A DNA stretch of 64,000 nucleotides from Bacillota bacterium (GCA_023410645.1 JAEYPQ010000065.1:1-64000); one strand, 5' to 3'. Shown: positions 35,323-43,365, numbered from the stretch's first letter. Numbers and translations: made by a program. Notes: generated by a model from the letters alone, not told the origin.

Positions 35323-35355
35323 AAAAGTACCGCTTCAATTAGTGGTACTTTTATT
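35323..35355 (+). terminator. Terminator of the DUF488/GRCIAGK cassette
   Basis: 12-bp arms 35323-35334 and 35341-35352 with one G-T pair, then T-rich. Confidence 0.7.
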
Positions 35356-35427
35356 ATTAAAAATATAGATATTAATAATTTTGATTCACATATATATATA
35401 ATAATTCATATTTTATATAAAGGATTA

Positions 35428-35459
35428 TTGACATTAAATGCATTATATGATAGTATAAT
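35428..35459 (+). promoter_or_regulatory. Possible promoter of the metK riboswitch transcript
   Basis: TTGACA 35428-35433. TAGTAT lies 17 bp downstream and TATAAT (35454-35459) at 20 bp, so the exact -10 is uncertain. Confidence 0.5.
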
Positions 35460-35475
35460 AGAAATATAAATGCAT

Positions 35476-35629
35476 ATGTTATCAAGAGTGGATGAGAGAA
35501 ACGGCTCTATGACTCCACAGCAACCTGTTTTTTAATAAGGTGCTAATACCGTCAAAGTCTTGTGCTTTGAATGATGATTTGATATTGTTTTGAATATAGA
35601 AATCACTACGAGCACGTAGTGATTTTTTT
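35476..35629 (+). promoter_or_regulatory. SAM-I (S-box) riboswitch with terminator, upstream of metK
   Basis: The conserved core is present in order: ATCAAGAG, a GGCTCTATGA segment, CCACAGCAACCT, then AAGGTGCTAAT.CC. An intrinsic terminator follows (arms 35601-35610 and 35615-35624, T-run). When SAM is bound, transcription is expected to stop before metK. The family assignment is by its well-known consensus. Confidence 0.85.
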
Positions 35630-35687
35630 GTAATTTTTTGGTACATATATATTTATATTAAATTTATATGGGAAGGAAAGATTTATT

Positions 35688-36803
35688 ATGAAAAAATTAT
35701 TTACATCAGAGAGTGTCACAGAAGGACACCCAGATAAACTATGTGATTTAATATCAGATAGTGTTTTAGATGCATATTTATCTCTAGATAAAAATGCAAG
35801 AGTAGCATGTGAAACAGTTGCTACAAAAGGTCAAATATTTATTACTGGAGAAATAACTTCAGTTGCAAAAGTGGATATTGAAAGTGTAGCAAGGAGTGCA
35901 CTTAAGAATGTTGGATATGATAATGCATTAACAGATATTGATTACAAGACTTGTAAAGTCGAAATAAATATATCTGAACAATCTCCAGATATTTCACTTG
36001 GAACAAATGATGATGTTGGTGGAGCAGGTGATCAAGGATTAATGTTTGGATTTGCATGTGATGAAACTGACAGTTTAATGCCACTACCAATATATTTATC
36101 TCATAAACTCGCAAAAAGATTAACTGAAGTAAGGAAAGAAGGCATATTAAAATACTTAAGACCAGATGGAAAAGTACAAGTAACAGTGGAGTATGATGAT
36201 AACGTACCTGCTAGAATTGATACAGTTGTTGTTTCAACACAACATACAGAAGATATTGATTTAGATAATTTAAGAAAAGATATAAAAGAACATGTTATAA
36301 AATATATTATACCTGAAAAATATTTAGATGAGGATACAATATATCATATAAACCCAACAGGAAGATTTGTTATAGGAGGTCCTTTAGGAGATAGTGGACT
36401 TACAGGAAGAAAAATAATTGTTGATACCTATGGTGGTTATGCAAGACATGGTGGAGGAGCTTTCTCTGGTAAAGATCCTACTAAAGTAGATAGATCTGCT
36501 TCATATATAGCAAGACATATAGCTAAAAATGTTGTTGCAAATGGGTTTGCTAAAAAGTGTGAAATACAGATATCATATGCAATAGGAATAGCAAGACCAG
36601 TATCTGTATATGTAGATACTTTTGGTACAAATACTATTCCAGAAGAGGAAATTGCAGAAATAATAAATAAAAAGTTTGATTTAACTCCAAAAGGAATAAT
36701 TAATTATTTGGAACTTAGAAATCCAATATACACTTTAACAACTAATTATGGACATTTTGGAAAAGAAAATCTAGCTTGGGAAAAAATTGTAAAATTAGTA
36801 TAA
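35688..36803 (+). CDS. metK: S-adenosylmethionine synthetase MetK
   Basis: 371 residues, slightly shorter than the typical 380-400. FTSESVTEGHPDKLCD at the N-terminus, GDQGLMFGFACDET near residue 111 and GGPLGDSGLTGRKIIVDTYGG with GGGAFSGKDPTKVDRSA are the conserved blocks (ATP/methionine and K+/Mg2+ sites). It makes SAM from methionine and ATP. Controlled by the SAM riboswitch just upstream, closing a feedback loop. GGAAGGA precedes the ATG. Confidence 0.97.
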   Translation: MKKLFTSESVTEGHPDKLCDLISDSVLDAYLSLDKNARVACETVATKGQIFITGEITSVAKVDIESVARSALKNVGYDNALTDIDYKTCKVEINISEQSPDISLGTNDDVGGAGDQGLMFGFACDETDSLMPLPIYLSHKLAKRLTEVRKEGILKYLRPDGKVQVTVEYDDNVPARIDTVVVSTQHTEDIDLDNLRKDIKEHVIKYIIPEKYLDEDTIYHINPTGRFVIGGPLGDSGLTGRKIIVDTYGGYARHGGGAFSGKDPTKVDRSASYIARHIAKNVVANGFAKKCEIQISYAIGIARPVSVYVDTFGTNTIPEEEIAEIINKKFDLTPKGIINYLELRNPIYTLTTNYGHFGKENLAWEKIVKLV

Positions 36804-36822
36804 AATAATTTTTAATATATTA

Positions 36823-36860
36823 AAAAGTCAGTAAATTATTAAATTTACTGACTTTTTAGA
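36823..36860 (+). terminator. Terminator after metK
   Basis: 14-bp arms 36823-36836 and 36843-36856, T-run. Confidence 0.8.
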
Positions 36861-37017
36861 TAAATTGTTTTTTTAATTAATATTTATTATATACATATTG
36901 CAAAAATATTTATCATATGTTATAATAATCAAGTAGCTTTGAATTTACATCATAGAGTAAATTCATTTATTTATTAGGTATAAATTTTATATCAAATAAT
37001 ATAATTTAATATGTAAT

Positions 37018-37091
37018 GGCGCCATAGCCAAGTGGTAAGGCACGGCTCTGCAAAAGCCTGATCATCAGTTCAAATCTGATTGGCGCCTCCA
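37018..37091 (+). tRNA. tRNA-Cys (GCA)
   Basis: 74 nt. Acceptor GGCGCCA pairs TGGCGCC, loop CTGCAAA gives GCA. CCA encoded. Single gene with its own terminator. Confidence 0.95.
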
Positions 37092-37098
37092 AAATATA

Positions 37099-37131
37099 AA
37101 AGTTCTAGAATATATCTAGAACTTTTTTTAT
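37099..37131 (+). terminator. Terminator after tRNA-Cys
   Basis: 11-bp arms AAAGTTCTAGA / TCTAGAACTTT, then T-run. Confidence 0.8.
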
Positions 37132-37227
37132 GATGTAGTGTAATATTAATATTTTAATTAAATAAAATTTATTGAAAAAAATATAAAAGTATAGTATAAC
37201 ATTTATATATGAAAGGTGGATATTTAT

Positions 37228-37599
37228 ATGAAATTTAAAATGGTTCATGAAAATTATAATGTTTATGATTTACAAAAGTCACTTGAGTTTTATAAAGAAG
37301 CTCTAGGCTTAGAGGTTAAAAGTAAGATTGAGGCGGAAGATGGAAGTTTTGTAATTGTATACATAGGAAATAATGAAAGTGATTTTGAATTAGAACTTAC
37401 ATGGTTAAAAGATAGAAAAGAAAAATATGATTTAGGAGAGTGTGAATTTCATTTAGCTTTTGAAGTAGACAATTTTGAAGAATCATATGAACATCATAAA
37501 AATATGAATTGCATATGCTTTGAAAATCATGACATGGGTATTTATTTTATAACGGATCCCGATGGGTATTGGTTGGAAATTATACCAAGAAAGAATTAA
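37228..37599 (+). CDS. VOC-family protein (glyoxalase I-like)
   Basis: 123 residues, two beta-alpha-beta-beta-beta modules. MVHENYNVYDLQKSLEFYKEALGL is the classic start with His5, and ELELTW, HLAFEVDN and FITDPDGYWLEIIPR supply the other metal-ligand positions of lactoylglutathione lyase. All four are plausible, so an active lyase is possible. The thiol cofactor in this organism is unknown. Start at ATG 37228. GTG 37216 lies in the AAAGGTGG site. NUDIX gene 23 bases downstream. Confidence 0.85.
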   Translation: MKFKMVHENYNVYDLQKSLEFYKEALGLEVKSKIEAEDGSFVIVYIGNNESDFELELTWLKDRKEKYDLGECEFHLAFEVDNFEESYEHHKNMNCICFENHDMGIYFITDPDGYWLEIIPRKN

Positions 37600-37622
37600 G
37601 TATATAATATAAGGAGTATTTA

Positions 37623-38081
37623 ATGGATATTAATATTGAGCCATATGAAAAAGATGGATATAAAATTAATGGAATAAGATATACTAAGATAAGACCTATT
37701 GTTATGGGAATAGTAATACATAAAAATAAAATATTATTGACTGAACATCATACTAAAGAAGTTCCATTCTATAGATGTATAGGCGGTGGAATTCAGTTTG
37801 GTGAATTAAGTGAAGAGGCTTTAAAAAGAGAATTTATAGAAGAAATTGATTCTGATATAAAGATTAATAAATATTTAGGACTGTCAGAAAATATATTTTT
37901 TCATAAAGAAATATATAATCATGAATTAATAATATTTTATGAGGTAGAATTAAATACAAATGAGTATAAGGAAGAATATGAAATACTTGATTGTAATATT
38001 GTTGCTAAATGGTTAGATATAGATGATATAATTAATGGTAAAAAGCGAGTATATCCAGAAAAAATAGTTGAATTTATTTAA
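37623..38081 (+). CDS. NUDIX hydrolase
   Basis: 152 residues. The NUDIX box is GGIQFGELSEEALKREFIEE near residues 59-78, with the catalytic REFIEE intact. It hydrolyses a nucleoside diphosphate linked to another group. The substrate is not predictable. AAGGAGT precedes the ATG. Confidence 0.88.
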   Translation: MDINIEPYEKDGYKINGIRYTKIRPIVMGIVIHKNKILLTEHHTKEVPFYRCIGGGIQFGELSEEALKREFIEEIDSDIKINKYLGLSENIFFHKEIYNHELIIFYEVELNTNEYKEEYEILDCNIVAKWLDIDDIINGKKRVYPEKIVEFI

Positions 38082-38126
38082 GACTATTGTTAGAAAAAAA
38101 TAAAAAATGATATTGAGGTGAATAAT

Positions 38127-39288
38127 ATGAGTGAATATGGTGTTGTATTCACAGGTGGAGGAACAAAAGGTGCCTATGAAGTAGGGGCTTGGAAGGCTAT
38201 TAAGGAATTAAAACTAAAGGTAACTGCTGTTGTTGGTACTTCCATTGGTGCAATAAATGGGGCTTTAGCTGTACAAGATGATATAGATAAAATGGAGGAA
38301 ATATATAGGAATATTAAAATAAGTGATATACTTAGTTTAAGTGAAAAGATAGATTCAAATAGAAATATCTTTAACATAATAAATATAACCAAAATAGCTA
38401 AAGATTATTATAGACAAAAAGGTTTTGATAATACTCCTTTAAAAGAAATTATAGAAGAAAATTTAGATTTAGATAAAATATATGAGTCTGATATTGATTT
38501 TGGACTTATGGCATATTTATATAAAAGTAAAGAACCACTTGAAGCATTTAAAACTGATATTCCAAAATCTGAATTTGTAAACCATTTACTTGCATCTGCA
38601 TGTTTCCCAATATATAAGGCACAAGAGATAAATGGTAAAAGATATTTAGATGGGGGATTATATGATAATGTTCCTATTAATATGTTGATAAAAAAAGGAT
38701 ATAAGGATGTTATAGTTATTGATGTATCTGGAATAGGACTTAGAAAGAAAATCATTGATAAGAATGTATATGTAAAGATTATAAAAAATAGTGAAGATTT
38801 AGGGCGGTACTTTTGAATTTAATAAGAAACGTATTGAAAATAATATGAAACTTGGATATTTAGATACATTAAAGGCTTTTAATAAAGTTCAAGGACATAT
38901 ATACTATTTTGATAAAAAAGAGTTTTCTAAATTACTTAAAGAATATAATCTTGAAACTATATATGGGTTAGAACTTGCTGCTAAAATATATAAAATTGAT
39001 AAATATAAGATATATAAATGTGAAGAATTTTTAAATGAATTATTAGGAAAACATATGGAAGTAGAAGTAAAATATAAAAGATTTAAAAGTAAGTTTATAC
39101 CAAAAATATTTATCAGAGAGTTTAATAATATAATTTCTATGATAAATAAAGGTTTTGGCATTTGTCTATTTAAAGATATATTAAAATCATCAACCAATAA
39201 TCCTAAGATAATAAATAATATATTTTCAGATTATATAACTGCTTCAAAGGCTATAATTGAACTTGAATATAACAATAAAAAAGTTTAA
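38127..39288 (+). pseudogene. Patatin-like phospholipase split by a +1 frameshift
   Basis: It reads in two frames, 38127-38804 and 38806-39288, about 386 residues. The first holds the whole catalytic core: GGGTKGAYEVG oxyanion loop, GTSIG nucleophile elbow and YLDGGLYDNVP (Asp of the dyad). An extra C at 38805 turns GGG GGT ACT TTT into GGG CGG TAC TTT TGA. Skipping it restores EDLGGTFEFNKKRIENNMKLGYLDTL, a normal patatin continuation. Patatins cleave acyl chains from lipids. As written, a 229-residue core protein ends at 38816. Error, mutation and recoding are all possible. Start at ATG 38127 (GAGGTG spaced 6). Confidence 0.85.
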
Positions 39289-39379
39289 TTGATTAATGCC
39301 TTAAATTTACTTTGATTTATATTGAAAAATATCATATTTTGTAGTATAATATTTAAGTTAGAAGAAAAAAGGTGATTAT

Positions 39380-40132
39380 ATGCTACATAAATTTTCAAGA
39401 ACTCAATTATTGATTGGCAAAGAGGCTTTATCAAAATTATCAGAATCAAAAGTTGCAATATTTGGAGTAGGTGGAGTAGGTTCATTTGCAGCAGAAGGAC
39501 TTGCTAGATCTGGAGTAGGTAAATTTGTATTAATAGATGATGATAAAATATGTCTTACAAATATAAATAGACAAATACATGCAACAACTAAGACTGTGGG
39601 TATACCTAAAGTTGAAGCAATGAGAGATAGAATTCTAGAGATAAATCCAAAAGCTGAAGTAGAAATCTTTAAATCATTTTATAATAATGAAACTTCGGAT
39701 GAACTTATAAAAGATGATTATGATTATATTATAGATGCAATAGATACAGTTACATCAAAACTAGATTTAATTGTTAGGGCAAAAGAAAAAAATATACCTA
39801 TAATTTCTAGTATGGGAGCTGGTAATAAATTAGATCCTACAAAATTTGAAGTTACAGATATAAATAAAACATCAGTATGTCCTTTAGCTAGAGTGATGAG
39901 AAAAGAATTAAAAAAGAGAAATATTGATAAACTGAAAGTTGTTTATTCAAAAGAAGAACCAATAACTCCAATTGAAGATAGCGAGTCAAATTGTAAAAAT
40001 TGTTGTGTTTGTCCTAAAGGTACAACTAGAAAATGTACTGTAAGAAGACAAATACCAGGAAGTATATCTTTCGTACCATCTGTTGTTGGAATGATAGTTG
40101 CAGGAGAAGTAATAAAAGATTTAATAAAATAA
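39380..40132 (+). CDS. tcdA: tRNA threonylcarbamoyladenosine dehydratase TcdA (CsdL)
   Basis: 250 residues, E1/ThiF family. FSRTQLLIGKEAL and FGVGGVGSFAAEGLARSGVG form the ATP-binding Rossmann loop. DDDKICLTNINRQ, DAIDTVTSKLDLI and the Cys-rich segment NCKNCCVCPKGTTRKC are typical of TcdA. It cyclises t6A to ct6A at position 37 of ANN-decoding tRNAs, using ATP. AAAGGTG lies before the ATG. It is a single gene. Confidence 0.9.
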   Translation: MLHKFSRTQLLIGKEALSKLSESKVAIFGVGGVGSFAAEGLARSGVGKFVLIDDDKICLTNINRQIHATTKTVGIPKVEAMRDRILEINPKAEVEIFKSFYNNETSDELIKDDYDYIIDAIDTVTSKLDLIVRAKEKNIPIISSMGAGNKLDPTKFEVTDINKTSVCPLARVMRKELKKRNIDKLKVVYSKEEPITPIEDSESNCKNCCVCPKGTTRKCTVRRQIPGSISFVPSVVGMIVAGEVIKDLIK

Positions 40133-40216
40133 AGTATTAATAGGGTAAGAGTTTATAACTTTTATCCTATTTTTTACATTATTCGACAAATATTTCTGAA
40201 AATAGATTACATAATA

Positions 40217-40245
40217 TTGACAATGTTATGTAAATGTGATATAAT
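40217..40245 (+). promoter_or_regulatory. Perfect consensus promoter of the 40330 gene
   Basis: TTGACA 40217-40222, 17-bp spacer, TATAAT 40240-40245 with extended TG. Confidence 0.8.
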
Positions 40246-40329
40246 TAAATTATTAAAGGAACTATTAAATTGTTCTTGCACTATAAGAACAAAAAACAAA
40301 TAAAAATAAAAAATTTGGAGGACAATTAT

Positions 40330-40566
40330 ATGTATTATGGAAAGGTAAATAATCACAAAGCTGTTAATGTTAACATGAATAACGGAGGAAGAAAATTCTT
40401 AAGAGGTATAAATACTTTTAAAGAAACAGAAGTGAGAAATCATGCAGCAGTTTGCCGGAAAGATGAAGAAAATGGAAAAGCAGAATTTTTTAATTTCTAT
40501 AATAGGTGCTTAGGCCCGGGATTTGAATCAACTCTCCAGCTGATATGGGAAGGTAAGGCAATATAA
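40330..40566 (+). CDS. Small protein of unknown function (78 aa)
   Basis: Starts MYYGKVNNHKAVNVNMNNGG. It is basic and Asn-rich, with RKFLRGINTFKETEVRNHAAVCRKD in the middle. No membrane segment and no domain recognised. Start at ATG 40330 (TTGGAGGA spaced 8). The frame is open upstream to 40270 without a ribosome site. It has its own consensus promoter and terminator. Contains CGG Arg and GGC/CCC codons unlike the housekeeping genes. Confidence 0.6.
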   Translation: MYYGKVNNHKAVNVNMNNGGRKFLRGINTFKETEVRNHAAVCRKDEENGKAEFFNFYNRCLGPGFESTLQLIWEGKAI

Positions 40567-40589
40567 TTACTTATTCCAATTTTAAATTA

Positions 40590-40625
40590 AAAATCTGATA
40601 CGTAATTTGTATCAGATTTTTTTGT
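40590..40625 (+). terminator. Terminator after the 40330 gene
   Basis: 12-bp arms 40590-40601 and 40609-40620, then T7. Confidence 0.8.
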
Positions 40626-40663
40626 TTTAGAGAAATATCAATTATAAATTATATCTATTAAGA

Positions 40664-40695
40664 ATAAAAAGGAACTGCTAAAATTAAGCAGCTCC
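40664..40695 (-). terminator. Terminator of the minus-strand zincin gene
   Basis: On the minus strand GGAGCTGCT pairs with AGCAGTTCC (one G-U), then T5. The stem includes the last two codons and the stop. Confidence 0.65.
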
Positions 40696-41487
40696 ATTTT
40701 TTATTTTAAATCTTATTACTTCAGAATTTAAGAATTCTGCTTCAATAGGCTTTATATCATTAGAAATAAATTTTTTTTCTATTAATTCATTTAAAGTTTT
40801 CCAACTATATTGACCCATTAAAGAATCATAGGTATATATAATAGTTCCAATATTGTAGTGCGTTAGATTATACCAAAATCTATTATGTGGAATAACAGTA
40901 TTATTTGAAAAATAAAGTGAGTCTAGGCATTTACCAATACTATCCACAGAATTAAAACAGTTTGTTATAGATTCGATCAATGAAAATTGTTCTTCCTTAT
41001 CTTCGAGTACGGAAAGATCAAGTTTTAAATCTTCTTTAAGCTTTTCACAAACTATTTTAGATATATAATTACACAATAATTCTTCAAGACCAGATCCATA
41101 CACATTTCCATCATCAAAGCAATATCTTGTTATAGCATTCATACTATAACTTCCATCTGATGAGCAGAAATCTAGTAGGGGACCTTCATCTTTTGCAGAA
41201 AATGCAAGATGAGTAAGTTCATGAGAAAGTGTAAAAACAATATTACATATGCTGTCATTTTTGTTTATAAAATATTTAAAATTGGATTTGTAGAATTCAT
41301 AAACATCCATATTGGCATTGGTTATAAAATTGTTTTCTTCAATTATAATTTCTGAATTTTCAATTTTTTTTGAAAATATGGAAATAAAACATTCAGATTC
41401 AAATAATGACTTTAAAATAAGTACTATTTTATTAAGAAGATAAGTATAATAACTTAAATTTCCATCACCATTGATTATTATTTTCAT
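40684..41487 (-). CDS. Putative soluble zinc metallopeptidase (HELTH)
   Basis: 267 residues, no signal peptide. HELTH at residues 89-93 is an HExxH zinc site, and GLEELLCNYI near 133-142 offers a Glu for the third ligand, a gluzincin-like layout. The N-terminal ~80 residues and C-terminal half have no recognisable family. GGAGGAC precedes the ATG. It is a single gene facing leftward. A role as a toxin-like or regulatory peptidase cannot be judged. The motif could also be coincidental, though the spacing and the flanking hydrophobics favour a real site. Confidence 0.6.
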   Translation of the reverse strand: MKIIINGDGNLSYYTYLLNKIVLILKSLFESECFISIFSKKIENSEIIIEENNFITNANMDVYEFYKSNFKYFINKNDSICNIVFTLSHELTHLAFSAKDEGPLLDFCSSDGSYSMNAITRYCFDDGNVYGSGLEELLCNYISKIVCEKLKEDLKLDLSVLEDKEEQFSLIESITNCFNSVDSIGKCLDSLYFSNNTVIPHNRFWYNLTHYNIGTIIYTYDSLMGQYSWKTLNELIEKKFISNDIKPIEAEFLNSEVIRFKIKNGAA

Positions 41488-41628
41488 TGTTTGTCCTCCA
41501 TATGTATTAAATAATTTTATTTAATTCTTTAAAAATATATTACATGCTAATATAGTATAACATATTTTTTACAAAAAGTCAATATTTATGTAAACTTATT
41601 TTATACAAATAAAAAAATATTATTTTAC

Positions 41629-41657
41629 TTGACATATTATAATTATAATGTTATACT
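41629..41657 (+). promoter_or_regulatory. Promoter of the GIY-YIG/DUF6530 operon
   Basis: TTGACA 41629-41634, 17-bp spacer, TATACT 41652-41657. Confidence 0.75.
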
Positions 41658-41684
41658 AATTTAGTAAATTACTAATTTAGTAAA
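41655..41684 (+). promoter_or_regulatory. Tandem palindromic operator over the -10 and start region
   Basis: ACTAATTTAGT (perfect palindrome about a central T) occurs at 41655-41665 and again at 41671-41681, 16 bp apart, as part of a 14-base direct repeat ACTAATTTAGTAAA. The first copy overlaps the -10 box, so a bound repressor would block RNA polymerase. The protein that binds is unknown. Confidence 0.55.
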
Positions 41685-41703
41685 AATAAAGGAGGTGAAA
41701 TTA

Positions 41704-42060
41704 TTGAATTCTAATAGGAAAAAAGAATTACAAGAAATGTATAAGCATATGAAAACTGATATGGGTATAGTATATTTCGAATGTATTCCTAATGAAAATA
41801 AGTATATAGGGTATTTGAAAGATACAGATAGAGGATTAAATAGTTTAAAAGCAAGGTTAAATGCAAATATATTTAGAGGTAGGCGTAATTTAAATTTACA
41901 AAATGATTGGAATAAATATGGAGAAAGTAATTTCATAATTAAAATAATAGATAAACTAGATTATGATGAAGATAGTGATAAAACAGATTATACTGAGGAA
42001 TTAAAAATGTTATTAGAAGATTCACTAAAAAAATACGAAGGAGCTGAAGTAATAGAATGA
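41704..42060 (+). CDS. GIY-YIG-like small protein
   Basis: 118 residues starting at TTG 41704, spaced 6 from GGAGGTG; the in-frame GTG at 41695 is in that site. RKKELQEMYKHMKTDMGIVYF, then NKYIGYLKDT, NSLKARLNANIF and LQNDWNKYGESNFIIKII follow the order of GIY-YIG folds (GIY, YIG, Arg-helix, nearly W-x-x-YGE). The first tyrosine triplet is GIV rather than GIY, and the catalytic Glu is uncertain, so it may not cut DNA. Its stop overlaps the ATG of the next gene by 4 bases. Confidence 0.75.
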   Translation: MNSNRKKELQEMYKHMKTDMGIVYFECIPNENKYIGYLKDTDRGLNSLKARLNANIFRGRRNLNLQNDWNKYGESNFIIKIIDKLDYDEDSDKTDYTEELKMLLEDSLKKYEGAEVIE

Positions 42061-42551
42061 GAATACCAAGAAATTTAAAACATAAACCAGTAATTATAAC
42101 TGAAAACTATGAGAATGTGGATGGAAGGACTGCATATAATACGGATGCAAAGGGAATGTCCCTTGGCCTTGCACAGTGGAATGATAGGGGTAATGTTGAC
42201 ATTTCCGCAAAGGTTTGGAGACATACAGGAGATGAAACAGAAGGTAAATGGTCTAGACAATCAGAAGAATTACCATTTCATAGGGTGCTTGATCTAGCAA
42301 TATTAATATGCAGATCAAGTAAATATTTTAGAGAAGAGGCATATAAATTTGATAAATTATATGATGCAAATAATACTAGAATTGATAGAATTGGTATGCA
42401 GGGAGATGCAATGAATATTGACGTTTGTTCAGATAATGAATTTATAAATGAAGATATTAAATTATTTGCTAATGCCCTTGGAAAAGATTCTGAGATTTTA
42501 GGTGAGAGAATGAGAATATTATCAAGTTTGTTAAAAGAAATGGGATATTAA
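42057..42551 (+). CDS. DUF6530-like protein
   Basis: 164 residues. IPRNLKHKPVIITENYENVDGR, NTDAKGMSLGLAQWNDRG and RVLDLAILICRSSKYFRE match, from memory, DUF6530, a small bacterial family of unknown function. Soluble, no membrane segment. Its ATG overlaps the stop of the GIY-YIG-like gene (ATGA), so the two are coupled and probably act together. Same operator-controlled operon. Confidence 0.65.
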   Translation: MRIPRNLKHKPVIITENYENVDGRTAYNTDAKGMSLGLAQWNDRGNVDISAKVWRHTGDETEGKWSRQSEELPFHRVLDLAILICRSSKYFREEAYKFDKLYDANNTRIDRIGMQGDAMNIDVCSDNEFINEDIKLFANALGKDSEILGERMRILSSLLKEMGY

Positions 42552-42663
42552 ATTTTATTCTATATAAATATTAATTACTTTTATAACTTTACAATTATTA
42601 TTTAGTGTGGTATAATAATTATGTTACCTATTATAAAATATTTGATGACAATTGGAGGAGAAT

Positions 42664-43164
42664 ATGAGTAATATTAGATTAGTTTCGGGAGAATTTGATC
42701 GGGAGAATTTAAAATTATGCTGTGAAAATCAAAAAGATATTGTTTATGTTGATTTAATAAGTGATTTTGTGTATCAGGGTAAAATGGATAAAATCAAAAA
42801 TAATTCTATGAATACAATGGAAATAATTAGTATTCTTGCTTTAGGAGAAGTTGTCGGTTATATAATTTTAATTCGTAATGATACTTATGACATTTGGGAT
42901 GAAGATGAAGATAATGTTATAAAACCAAAGTCAATTAGTGTACTGATTGTAATGCATTCAGAATATAGATATAAAAGAAATGGTATTGCTTTACAAGCAA
43001 TGAAGTTACTATTGGAAAGTGAATATATTACCGGTTATAATGCTCTTATAGCTCTTATACGGAATTCAAATCATGCATCGCAAAAACTATTTATAAATGA
43101 ACTTGGATTTAAAGAAACTGGCGAGAAAAAGTCTGATTATTTTGTATATAGCTATTGTTTATGA
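42664..43164 (+). CDS. GNAT family N-acetyltransferase
   Basis: 166 residues. The central strand VLIVMHSEYRYKRNGIALQAMKLLLE is motif A (R/K..G.G/A with acetyl-CoA loop RYKRNGIA), followed by NSNHASQKLFINELGFKETG. The amine substrate is unknown. Start at ATG 42664 with GGAGGAG before it. TTG 42652 lies upstream of the site. Two CGG Arg codons mark it as different from the housekeeping genes. Confidence 0.82.
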   Translation: MSNIRLVSGEFDRENLKLCCENQKDIVYVDLISDFVYQGKMDKIKNNSMNTMEIISILALGEVVGYIILIRNDTYDIWDEDEDNVIKPKSISVLIVMHSEYRYKRNGIALQAMKLLLESEYITGYNALIALIRNSNHASQKLFINELGFKETGEKKSDYFVYSYCL

Positions 43165-43168
43165 TTAA

Positions 43169-43204
43169 AAAATAGGTCCTCATATTTTGAGGTCCTATTT
43201 TAAT
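43169..43204 (+). terminator. Terminator after the GNAT gene
   Basis: Arms 43169-43182 and 43188-43201 pair over 14 positions with one T-T mismatch. Confidence 0.7.
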
Positions 43205-43308
43205 ATAAATTATAATTATTTTGAAGTTAATTTGTTTATATTAGTTACATATTTAATTTATATGTTACTATTTTTGCGCCAAAATAATAGTGAATTGAAA
43301 ATAAGCGG

Positions 43309-43328
43309 AATTTCACAAAAATTTCACA
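43309..43328 (+). promoter_or_regulatory. 11-bp-period direct repeat upstream of the marR promoter
   Basis: AATTTCACA at 43309-43317 and 43320-43328, repeated with an 11-bp period, just before the -35 box. This spacing is typical of OmpR/PhoB-type binding sites. It resembles the repeat before the copper operon (TTCAYA..TTCACA). Confidence 0.45.
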
Positions 43329-43336
43329 TAAATAAC

Positions 43337-43365
43337 TTTACAAAATATTACTTCTGTGTTATAAT
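43337..43365 (+). promoter_or_regulatory. Promoter of the marR-ABC operon
   Basis: TTTACA 43337-43342, 17-bp spacer, TATAAT 43360-43365. Confidence 0.75.
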
